A stretch of DNA of 10,201 nt from DATDRS01 sp035291605 (GTDB lineage Bacteria > Chloroflexota > Anaerolineae > Anaerolineales > UBA6663): contig DATDRS010000275.1 of the NCBI GenBank assembly GCA_035291605.1, positions 1 to 10,201 of the forward strand, read 5' to 3'. A model generated the notes under the pieces. It was not told where the DNA came from and made no database searches. It saw only the letters and a program-made list of their open reading frames with translations. Positions 1 through 5,608 of this stretch are shown piece by piece; within the stretch, counting starts at the first letter, position 1; each line of letters opens with the position of its first letter. Made by a program: the position numbers and the translations under genes.

Positions 1-1131
1 CGCCGAAGCCGCGCTGTTCCACAGAAACCCGAACCGAAACAGGTAGCCGCCGACGAGCGCGCCGAGCATGCGCCCCGCCGAGTGAAAGGCGACGTTGCCG
101 CTCATCACCGTCCCGCGCGCCTCGGGGACCAGTTCCGTCATGAGGGGGATGCTGGCGACAATCGCAAACTCAAAGGCGATGAAGATGAAGAACAGGCCGG
201 CCAGCGCCAGCGCCAGTTGACGAGTGAGGAAGGGCAGGAGCATATAGGCCGCTGCGCTGGCGAGGAGGCCGATGGCAATCGAGCGGCGTTTGCCCAGGCG
301 GTCGGCCAACCACATGACCAGCCCCTCGCCCGCCAGCTCGGCCACGCCCAGCACCGTCGTGGAGAGGCCCAGCGCGGCGACCGGGAGGCCAAAGGTCTGC
401 TCCATCCACGCGCCGTAGACCGCGTTGAGGCACTCGTTCGCCGCCGAAGTCAGCAGGCCGAGGCTCATCGCGGCGAGGATGCGGGGATTGAGCCAGACGG
501 CGGCCAGGCGGTTAGGAGGGCGCCCCGCGCCGGGGGCGCCCGGTGGATCCGCGTGAGCGGGGTGGGGCGCGTCGCGCGGGATCATGCGCCACAGGACGAG
601 GCCGGAGGCCAGGCCCAGCCCGGCCAGCGGCAGGAAGGGCGTCTGCCAGCCGCCGCGCGCGATCAAAAACCCGACGAGGGGAATGCCGATCAGCGCCGCG
701 CCGGACCAGCCGATCTCCGTGATCGCGATGACCAGGCCGCGCTGGGCGTACGGCGTGCGGTCGCCGAGGTAAGCCTGAAGCGAGGGATCGAAAATAAATT
801 TGGCGACGACGACCAGCACGATGGCCGCGAAGAAAGCCGGGTAAGACGGCAGCAGCCCTAGCAGCGCCAGGGCGGCGCAGAAGATCGCCAGGCCGATGAG
901 CATCGCCTGCCGGCGTCCGAGACGGTCGGGGACGACGCCAAAGAACGGGGAGGTCATGCCCAGGCCGCCGCGCACCGAGAGGACGAGGGTCAGCGATTCG
1001 AGCGGCACGCCCAGCCCACGGCTGAAGGCGGGCAGGAACGGATAGATCATCCGGTGGGCGGTGTTGACGATCATCCGGGCGAGCGTGGCGGCGACGATTT
1101 GAAAGCGCAGGCGGGGTGACGGCGAGGTCAT
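1..1131 (-). CDS. MFS transporter (C-terminus cut by the left window edge)
   Basis: This is an inner-membrane secondary transporter of the major facilitator superfamily; its substrate cannot be told from sequence. The reading frame is open for 377 codons from the ATG at 1131 to base 1, so the last transmembrane helix or so is missing. Alternating hydrophobic helices fill the protein. The MFS motif A loop appears in both halves: PDRLGRR at residues 69-74 after helix 2, and ADRLGKRR at about 276-283 after helix 8. A hydrophilic proline-rich linker at about 186-208 separates the two six-helix halves. The start is the first ATG after a hairpin and T-run, and it has no clear Shine-Dalgarno sequence. 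Upstream on the same strand, 78 bases away, is a Roadblock/LC7 gene. The family call is secure. Drug or sugar efflux is possible but unsupported. Confidence 0.9.
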   Translation of the reverse strand, partial: MTSPSPRLRFQIVAATLARMIVNTAHRMIYPFLPAFSRGLGVPLESLTLVLSVRGGLGMTSPFFGVVPDRLGRRQAMLIGLAIFCAALALLGLLPSYPAFFAAIVLVVVAKFIFDPSLQAYLGDRTPYAQRGLVIAITEIGWSGAALIGIPLVGFLIARGGWQTPFLPLAGLGLASGLVLWRMIPRDAPHPAHADPPGAPGAGRPPNRLAAVWLNPRILAAMSLGLLTSAANECLNAVYGAWMEQTFGLPVAALGLSTTVLGVAELAGEGLVMWLADRLGKRRSIAIGLLASAAAYMLLPFLTRQLALALAGLFFIFIAFEFAIVASIPLMTELVPEARGTVMSGNVAFHSAGRMLGALVGGYLFRFGFLWNSAASA

Positions 1132-1139
1132 TTCGGGAG

Positions 1140-1180
1140 AAAAAAGTGCGACGCACCTGCTTCACCCAGGTGTGTCGCAC
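1140..1180 (-). terminator. Hairpin plus T6: intrinsic terminator or attenuator
   Basis: Arms at 1146-1159 and 1167-1180 pair over 14 bases with one G-T wobble around a 7-base loop. On the minus strand the stem is followed at once by six T (1145-1140). This is the canonical form of a Rho-independent terminator for the Roadblock gene ending at 1210. It ends only 8 bases before the MFS ATG, so it may also act as an attenuator for the transporter. Confidence 0.72.
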
Positions 1181-1209
1181 CCCAAGAGGCGCGCGGCCTG
1201 CCGGCGCGC

Positions 1210-1623
1210 CTATTCTTCTTTTTCCTTTTTCAGGATGGCGCGGAGCTCCTGGGCAGCCTTGCGCGCGGCGTGCAGGGTCAGCCCCATCTTGGCGTCCTTC
1301 TCGATCAACAGGGCCAGGGCGGAGTCGTCGGTGATCGGGAACACGGCCACCGAGCCTTTCTCGCCCTCCATCAGGACGCGCTCCAGCTCGCCCTGCGCCA
1401 GCCGCCCCATCGTGCGCTCGGCCTGCCCCACGACCACCGCCGACATGGCCGCGACGTTCTCGCCGCCCGTCGGGTCCTGGATGTCGCTGTCCCAGCCGGG
1501 CGGAAAGACGGCGATGACAAAACCGTCACTCGTGATGACGGCCGAGCCGCGCACGCCGGGCGCTTCCCGGTGCAGGTTGGCTAACGTGCGGCGCAGAAGA
1601 TCGGAACGATATTCAATGGGCAT
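1210..1623 (-). CDS. Roadblock/LC7 domain protein (MglB-like small GTPase regulator family)
   Basis: A 137-residue soluble protein consisting of one Roadblock/LC7 domain. Members usually dimerise and bind small Ras-like GTPases; MglB, for example, is a GTPase-activating partner of MglA. Family features are the opening helix (about 5-20), the strand-turn-strand GSAVITSDGFVIA at 26-38, the helix VAAMSAVVVGQAERTMGRL at about 57-75, GELERVLMEGEKGSVAVFP at about 78-96, and the closing strand and helix ALLIEKDAKMGL to about residue 130. The C-terminus is lysine- and glutamate-rich. No Ras-like GTPase lies in the window, so its partner is unknown. The ATG at 1623 matches the family start, but I see no strong Shine-Dalgarno sequence. 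A terminator-like hairpin follows the gene. Family confidence is high; the cellular process it serves (polarity, motility or signalling) cannot be inferred. Confidence 0.88.
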   Translation of the reverse strand: MPIEYRSDLLRRTLANLHREAPGVRGSAVITSDGFVIAVFPPGWDSDIQDPTGGENVAAMSAVVVGQAERTMGRLAQGELERVLMEGEKGSVAVFPITDDSALALLIEKDAKMGLTLHAARKAAQELRAILKKEKEE

Positions 1624-1707
1624 ATGTTTCGTGATCGGGTTTTGACAGACGAGGCCTTACTTTACCCCGAAGCGAGGAAAGAGGCAACAGCCTCAACGGA
1701 TAGCCGA

Positions 1708-1715
1708 TGTATAAT
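1708..1715 (+). promoter_or_regulatory. Likely promoter -10 box for the nitroreductase gene
   Basis: A perfect TATAAT lies at 1710-1715, preceded directly by TG. It would place the transcript start near 1722, giving a leader of about 37 bases before the ATG at 1759. No convincing -35 hexamer is visible 16-18 bases upstream. Confidence 0.5.
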
Positions 1716-1726
1716 CAAGCTGTTCT

Positions 1727-1754
1727 AACTTCCAATCTCCAACTTCCAACCTCT
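1727..1754 (+). repeat. Two tandem 14-base pyrimidine-rich repeats in the nitroreductase leader
   Basis: AACTTCCAATCTCC (1727-1740) is followed directly by AACTTCCAACCTCT (1741-1754), identical at 12 of 14 positions. The pair lies between the TATAAT box and the start codon, in the place where a ribosome-binding site would be expected, and contains no purine-rich Shine-Dalgarno sequence. It resembles low-complexity intergenic repeats elsewhere in this window. Confidence 0.6.
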
Positions 1755-1758
1755 CAAC

Positions 1759-2316
1759 ATGGATCTCTTCGAAGCCATTTACCTCCGGCAATCCATCGGC
1801 AAAGTGAAGCCCGACCCTGTGCCGCGCGAGCTGATCGAGAAGATGCTGGCGGCGGCGGCGCAGGCCCCGAACCATTACAAGGTGCGCCCCTGGCGGTTTG
1901 TGGTCATGACCGGCGCAGCGCGCGAGCGGCTGGGCGCGGTGATGGCGCAGTCTATGCGGAAGCGCGATCCCGGCGCGAAGGAGGAGGCCCTTGCCGTGGA
2001 GCGCGCCAGACCCTTGCGCGCGCCTGTGCTGATTGCCGTCGGCGTGGACAAGCCCAGAGAGCCGAAGGTGGTCGAGATCGAAAATGTGTGCGCGGCGGCC
2101 GCCGCGACTCAGAACATGCTGCTGGCGGCGCAGGCGCTGGGCCTCGCCACCTACTGGCGCACAGGCCGGGCGGCTACCGACCCGGACGTGAAAGCCTTCC
2201 TCGGCTTTGAGCCGGACCAGCACGTGATTGGCTTCATTTACGTGGGCTATCCGTTGGCCGAACCGGGCAGAGTCGAGCGACTTGGGCCGGAAGACCGGAC
2301 GGTGTGGATGGATTGA
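1759..2316 (+). CDS. Nitroreductase family protein (YdjA-like, FMN-dependent)
   Basis: A 185-residue flavoprotein of the nitroreductase fold, expected to be a cytoplasmic homodimer using FMN and NAD(P)H to reduce nitro compounds, quinones or similar acceptors. The natural substrate is unknown. Length and layout match the minimal YdjA-type subgroup (E. coli YdjA is about 183 residues). Visible features are the N-terminal FMN-phosphate element LRQSIGK (9-15), APNHYKVRPWRFVVM (36-50), the central helix with ATQNMLLAAQALGLATYW (116-133), the WRTG turn (133-136), and the closing strand VIGFIYVGYP (156-165). The ATG at 1759 places the RQS motif at the normal distance from the start. It is the only plus-strand gene here, diverging from the Roadblock gene and converging on the methyltransferase gene. 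The family is certain; substrate and electron donor are not. Confidence 0.93.
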   Translation: MDLFEAIYLRQSIGKVKPDPVPRELIEKMLAAAAQAPNHYKVRPWRFVVMTGAARERLGAVMAQSMRKRDPGAKEEALAVERARPLRAPVLIAVGVDKPREPKVVEIENVCAAAAATQNMLLAAQALGLATYWRTGRAATDPDVKAFLGFEPDQHVIGFIYVGYPLAEPGRVERLGPEDRTVWMD

Positions 2317-2382
2317 GATGTTCCAGGGGTTGGATTAGCGACGGAGACGTTCCAGCAGTTGGATTAGCGACGGAGACGTTCC
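2315..2382. repeat. 29-base tandem repeat, two full units and one partial
   Basis: Unit 1 (2315-2343) and unit 2 (2344-2372) differ at only four positions and share the 3' part TTGGATTAGCGACG. A third copy begins at 2373 with GAGACGTTCC and then turns into a hairpin. The first unit starts inside the TGA stop of the nitroreductase gene (2314-2316). The units abut directly with no spacers, so this is not CRISPR. With the hairpin, they fill the whole gap between two converging genes. Confidence 0.85.
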
Positions 2383-2395
2383 GCCGGAACGTCTC
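2373..2395. terminator. Palindromic hairpin between convergent genes, possible bidirectional terminator
   Basis: GAGACGTTC (2373-2381) and GAACGTCTC (2387-2395) form a perfect 9-base stem around a 5-base CGCCG loop. The right arm ends on the last base of the methyltransferase stop codon. Neither strand has a T-run after the stem, so its role in termination is inferred only from its position between converging genes. Confidence 0.45.
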
Positions 2396-3498
2396 TACTC
2401 CCGCACGGCCACAAACCGCACGAAGGCGCCCTCCCGGAAAACGCGCAGGTTCCCCAGGCCGGAGGCCGAGAGGAGACTAAAGAAGGTCTGCGTATCGCGC
2501 AGGCCGGGCAGGCGCGGATTGAAGCGCAAAAGCGCGTCGTAATAGCGCGGCCCGCCCAGCATGAGCGCGACGCCCGCGACGAACGCGCCCGGCCGGGCGG
2601 CGCGGGCGATTTGCGTCAGCGCGCGTTCGGGTTCGGCATAGGCGTGGAAGCCGTGCGCTGCCCAAACCGATTCCACCGCTTTGTCCTGCACGGGCAATAA
2701 CGCCGCGTCGCTGCGCGCGAAGTAGAGATTCGCGACGCCCGCTTCCCGCGCCTTGCGGCGCGTCTCCAGCAGTGCATCCCAGCGGTGATCTATGCACAAG
2801 ATGCGCGCCTGCGGGTTGGCGTGGGCCATCTCGATTTCGTAGTCGCCCATGCCGCACGGAACCGAGAGCGCCCAATCCACCCTGGCCATGGAAGCCACCG
2901 CCCCGGCCAGGGCCGCGCTGCCCGTGCGGTCATCCCCCAGCGCCAGCGATTTCACCGGGGCGAGCAACTCGCCGAGTTTCAGGCCGTCGCCGCTCTCGAG
3001 CGCAGGTATCCCGGCCAGGTACTCGGCTTCGGTGAGGGGGGAGGCGATGAAGTCCGGGATACCGTCAATCACCGGGTACAGTCTCCCCGTCGCGGGGTCT
3101 TTCAACCCCTCGCCGCCATAGACCAACTCCAACCGCCCGCCTCCGCCCGGCGCGGCCAGCACGTCGAGCAGTTCTTCGGGCAGGCGCGCGGCCAGCCGCC
3201 GGTAACGGTCGCGCACGCGGCGCTGCTGCCTGGCGACGATGTACGCCGTTCCACCTGCGACGATAGCGCCCAAGAGGGCCGCGCGGGCGAGGGGGAAAGC
3301 CCGCGAACGCCGGCGCGCGGTGGATGACTCGGGGTGAACCCGTTCGAGGACTTTCTCGGCAAGCGGCGCGACCCGCTCGACGACTTTATCGGCGCGCGTG
3401 GGCGGGCGCGGCTGGGGAGCGCGCCGGGACAAGAAGACTTCCAGCGCGCGCAGGGCGAGGCGGAGGAGGCGCAAAAGCGTTTCGGGGTGCATAGTCAC
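2395..3498 (-). CDS. Membrane-anchored class I SAM methyltransferase with degenerate Trm112-like domain
   Basis: A 367-residue protein from the GTG at 3498; an ATG two codons later (3492) is an alternative start. Residues 1-70 are basic, with a hydrophobic N-terminal helix (about 8-24). A transmembrane segment follows at about 72-90. Residues 108-151 match the Trm112-like pattern (LLDVLA...GRLYPVIDGIPDFI), but its zinc cysteines are gone: the usual CPxC is replaced by APGGGG. Residues 207-312 resemble a Rossmann methyltransferase: motif I is DWALSVPCGMGDYE, the second strand is RILCIDHR, the acidic motif is ARSDAALLPVQDKAVESVWA, followed by HAYAEPERALTQIARAARPGA. Motif I departs from the usual D-x-G-x-G-x-G core, so catalysis is uncertain. 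The GTG overlaps the redoxin stop (GTGA), implying translational coupling. The substrate is unknown. Confidence 0.78.
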   Translation of the reverse strand: MTMHPETLLRLLRLALRALEVFLSRRAPQPRPPTRADKVVERVAPLAEKVLERVHPESSTARRRSRAFPLARAALLGAIVAGGTAYIVARQQRRVRDRYRRLAARLPEELLDVLAAPGGGGRLELVYGGEGLKDPATGRLYPVIDGIPDFIASPLTEAEYLAGIPALESGDGLKLGELLAPVKSLALGDDRTGSAALAGAVASMARVDWALSVPCGMGDYEIEMAHANPQARILCIDHRWDALLETRRKAREAGVANLYFARSDAALLPVQDKAVESVWAAHGFHAYAEPERALTQIARAARPGAFVAGVALMLGGPRYYDALLRFNPRLPGLRDTQTFFSLLSASGLGNLRVFREGAFVRFVAVRE

Positions 3499-4046
3499 AT
3501 ATCCACTTTTTGCAGCGCCGTGCCGGTCGTCGGCGCGGCGCGGATGATGGAACAGCCGTACGGCGAGGTCACGGTCGGGTTGGGCGTCTTCTCCTGCAGC
3601 AGCGCGGTCACTGCCCGGTCCACATAGATGACCTTTGGACGGCGGCGGCCGGCTGTCGCGTCGTCCAGCGCGCCAGTGTAGCGCAGCACGCCCTGGCGGT
3701 CCATGATAAAAAAGTGAGGTGTGGTCTCGGCCTTGTACAGGTTGGCGACTTTCTGATCCGGATCGAGGAGGATGGGATACTTCACGTGCCGGTTCTCAAC
3801 CTCGTAACGGATTTCTTCCTCCGGCTCGTTGACGTTGGAGGCGATGCCGAGGATGCGCACGCCTTTCTGCTCCCAGGTGATGTGGCGATAAACCAGCACC
3901 ACGTCGGCGCGGCGGCTCCACGGGCATTCTGCCGACCAGAAGTTGATCACTGCGATCTTCCCACGCAGCTCGGAGAGTGTGAGCCGTCCCCCGCCGACCA
4001 TGGGGAGCGAGAAATCCGGCGCGCGGCGAACCGTCAATTCAGACAT
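3495..4046 (-). CDS. Redoxin (AhpC/TSA, thioredoxin-fold) protein with a CPWS active site
   Basis: A 183-residue thioredoxin-fold protein. APDFSLPMVGGG (9-20), LSELRGKIAVINFWSAECPW (24-43) and the cis-proline TTPHFFIMDRQGV (108-120) mark the redoxin/TlpA/AhpC-TSA superfamily. The active site reads C41-P-W-S44, so the second cysteine of a thioredoxin CxxC is replaced by serine. The only other cysteine is C165 in SPYGCSII near the C-terminus, a placement resembling thioredoxin-family proteins that end in a GCSIK-like motif. C41 could therefore be a peroxidatic cysteine with C165 as resolving partner; that is inference. No signal peptide is seen, so it should be cytoplasmic. It sits 13 bases after the propeller gene with a strong GAGGAG ribosome-binding site, and overlaps the methyltransferase start by 4 bases. 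Confidence 0.85.
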   Translation of the reverse strand: MSELTVRRAPDFSLPMVGGGRLTLSELRGKIAVINFWSAECPWSRRADVVLVYRHITWEQKGVRILGIASNVNEPEEEIRYEVENRHVKYPILLDPDQKVANLYKAETTPHFFIMDRQGVLRYTGALDDATAGRRRPKVIYVDRAVTALLQEKTPNPTVTSPYGCSIIRAAPTTGTALQKVDM

Positions 4047-4055
4047 AGCAGCTCT

Positions 4056-4062
4056 CTCCTCA
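4056..4062 (-). promoter_or_regulatory. Strong ribosome-binding site of the redoxin gene, overlapping the upstream stop codon
   Basis: GAGGAG on the minus strand (4061-4056) lies 9 bases before the ATG at 4046, an ideal spacing. It overlaps the TGA stop (4062-4060) of the propeller gene, so translation of the two genes is probably coupled. It also fixes the redoxin start. Confidence 0.8.
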
Positions 4063-5469
4063 GGGCAACCATCTCGGCAAATATCCGTTGGCGACCAGCC
4101 GGCGCGCGCCGGTCCCGTCGGCGTTGATCACCCAAATTTCGGCGGGTTGGGCCAGATCGGCGGCGTTGAAACGCATGTAGACAATCGCCTGGCCGTCCGG
4201 GCGCCACACAAATGCGCTGTGATTATAAAACGGCTCGGCAGTGAGCGCGTGCGCTTCCGAACCGTCGGCGCGCATCAGCCACAACTGGCGGCCGGGCGTC
4301 CACTGTGAGGCGTCCAGGCCCTTGCGGGCAAAGGCCAGCCAGTCGCCAGCCGGAGCATACACCGGAGAGGCGTCTTCCACAACTCCCTCGCCGGAGAGAT
4401 TCTGGGCCTCGTTCGTCGCAATTTTCACACGGAGGAGATGGCTGAAGAATTTGTCGGTATGTTCCGTCTCAGCCGTCCCGGTGAGGGCTTCGGTTGGTTC
4501 GGGCGGGAAAAAAATCTCCGGGTACACGATGAACTGCCCATCGGGCGACCACGTTCCGCTACCGCCCGAGGTGTTAGGGATATAAGTGACTGCGCCGGAG
4601 GCGAGATCCCGGATGACGAGCGCCTGCCGGATGGAATCGAGGTAGCTCAACCGGCCATCCAGGCCCCAGCGGGGGAAGCGCGTTTGGCCGCCGGCTTCGC
4701 CCAGCGGTTGATCTTCGCTCGTGGCGAGGGTTAACAAGTGAACCTGGGGATTGCCGAATGTTACCGCCCCTGTGAGGCCAGGGATCAGTGTCTGCCGCTC
4801 GTAGGCGATGCGCTTTCCATCCGGCGAAAAGGCCGGGGACAGGCACGCCGCGCCGGGGCAAGTCAAGAGGTCGGTTGCGCTGGTCCCGTCCACATTGATC
4901 GCGCGCAAGTCCGCGCCGCCGTCAGCCCGCAGCGCCGCGTAGACGAAGCGCGCGCCATCCGGGGCGGCGTCGAAGTCGTACACGCCGTGGGCTTCAGCAG
5001 TGGTCGGCTGAGGAACGGCCTCCACGCTCAGCGATGTGACCCAGATATTGGCGACGCCGCCCGCAGGTGTGAGATAAGCCACGCGCTCGCCGCGGACGGC
5101 GAACGTCCAGGTGCGCGCGCCGAGGAGCGGCAGGCCGCGCTGGCTTCGGCCTCCGGCGAGCATGACGGTGACCGCGCTTTCGACCGGCCACGGTGGATGG
5201 GTGAAGATGAGCGTGTTCCCCTCCCAGGCGAATGCGCCTTCCATCGGGGGGGCGACGCGCAGCGCATTTTCGACCGACGTCCGATCCATCGAGCGGTTGA
5301 AGGTAATGCGGATCGGCGCGCGCGCCGAGACGAGCTGCGCCCCGGCCGCCGGGGAGAAGGCCGTGACCTGCGGGAGCGAGAAGAAAACCGCCAGCGCGAG
5401 ACCGGCGAGCAAGCCGATGACCGGCAGGGCGATGAAGATCGGCAAGCGCGCAGGAGGACGGCGGAGCAT
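4060..5469 (-). CDS. Membrane-anchored Ig-like (Big_5) plus TolB-like beta-propeller protein
   Basis: A 469-residue exported protein. A basic start (LRRPPAR) and a long hydrophobic stretch at about 9-32 form an uncleaved signal anchor or signal peptide. Residues 34-125 are a bacterial Ig-like domain of the SbsA/Big_5 type, recognised by VTAFSPAAGAQL, APIRITFNRSMDRTSVENAL and WEGNTLIFT. The rest is a TolB/PD40-style beta-propeller. Its blades carry FSPDGKRIAYE (214-224), WSPDGQFIVYPE (307-318), YAPAGDWLAFAR (371-382) and WRPDGQAIVYMR (422-433), with INVDGT and INADGT turns, and the protein ends on the blade remnant YLPRWLP. C204 and C209 could form a disulfide. Such proteins usually act as extracytoplasmic binding or scaffold modules; the ligand is unknown. 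I chose the ATG at 5469 over an in-frame TTG at 5484 because TATAAT overlaps the latter. It is the first gene of the redoxin-methyltransferase operon. Confidence 0.88.
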   Translation of the reverse strand: MLRRPPARLPIFIALPVIGLLAGLALAVFFSLPQVTAFSPAAGAQLVSARAPIRITFNRSMDRTSVENALRVAPPMEGAFAWEGNTLIFTHPPWPVESAVTVMLAGGRSQRGLPLLGARTWTFAVRGERVAYLTPAGGVANIWVTSLSVEAVPQPTTAEAHGVYDFDAAPDGARFVYAALRADGGADLRAINVDGTSATDLLTCPGAACLSPAFSPDGKRIAYERQTLIPGLTGAVTFGNPQVHLLTLATSEDQPLGEAGGQTRFPRWGLDGRLSYLDSIRQALVIRDLASGAVTYIPNTSGGSGTWSPDGQFIVYPEIFFPPEPTEALTGTAETEHTDKFFSHLLRVKIATNEAQNLSGEGVVEDASPVYAPAGDWLAFARKGLDASQWTPGRQLWLMRADGSEAHALTAEPFYNHSAFVWRPDGQAIVYMRFNAADLAQPAEIWVINADGTGARRLVANGYLPRWLP

Positions 5470-5475
5470 GAGAAG

Positions 5476-5483
5476 ATTATACA
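5476..5483 (-). promoter_or_regulatory. -10 box at leaderless spacing for the propeller operon
   Basis: On the minus strand TATAAT occupies 5481-5476, again preceded directly by TG. Its last T is six bases from the ATG at 5469, so the predicted transcript start falls on the A of the start codon, giving a leaderless mRNA. No Shine-Dalgarno sequence precedes this ATG, which agrees with that reading. No clear -35 hexamer is visible. Confidence 0.6.
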
Positions 5484-5510
5484 AGAGGCGCCCCTTGCTT
5501 CGCCGGCGCG

Positions 5511-5543
5511 AGAAGCCCGGCTTCTCTAAGAAGCTGGGTTTCT
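5511..5543. repeat. 15-base inverted repeat (REP-like hairpin)
   Basis: Arms at 5511-5525 (AGAAGCCCGGCTTCT) and 5529-5543 (AGAAGCTGGGTTTCT) pair with two wobble positions around a 3-base loop. It lies in the 139-base gap between the duplicated-domain gene and the propeller gene. Its style resembles the AGAAGCCGGGTTTCT-type hairpins I recall as dispersed in filamentous bacterial genomes; that resemblance is from memory and unverified. Confidence 0.6.
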
Positions 5544-5551
5544 TTTAAACG

Positions 5552-5585
5552 CCGCGCGCCGCTGCGTTATCTCAGCGGCGCGCGG
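5552..5585 (-). terminator. Perfect 13-base GC hairpin after the citrate synthase unit
   Basis: CCGCGCGCCGCTG (5552-5564) and CAGCGGCGCGCGG (5573-5585) pair perfectly around an 8-base loop, starting 23 bases after the stop of the duplicated-domain gene. On the minus strand the stem is followed only by CGTTTAAAAG, a weak T-tract. It is the best candidate terminator for the citrate synthase unit. The plus-strand reading (TTTGT tail) has no gene to serve. Confidence 0.55.
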
Positions 5586-5608
5586 TTTGTACCTCCAGGC
5601 GAGGCGGG

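Noticed and set aside
82..861. A 259-residue open frame on the plus strand
   Set aside because: It lies antisense to the MFS gene and is rich in Arg, Gln, Asp and Gly with no domain, as expected of a shadow frame in GC-rich DNA.
1642..1647. TTGACA as a -35 box on the plus strand
   Set aside because: No -10-like hexamer lies 16-18 bases downstream, and it is about 62 bases from the TATAAT box.
2315..2382. A short CRISPR array
   Set aside because: The 29-base units abut with no spacers and no cas gene lies nearby.
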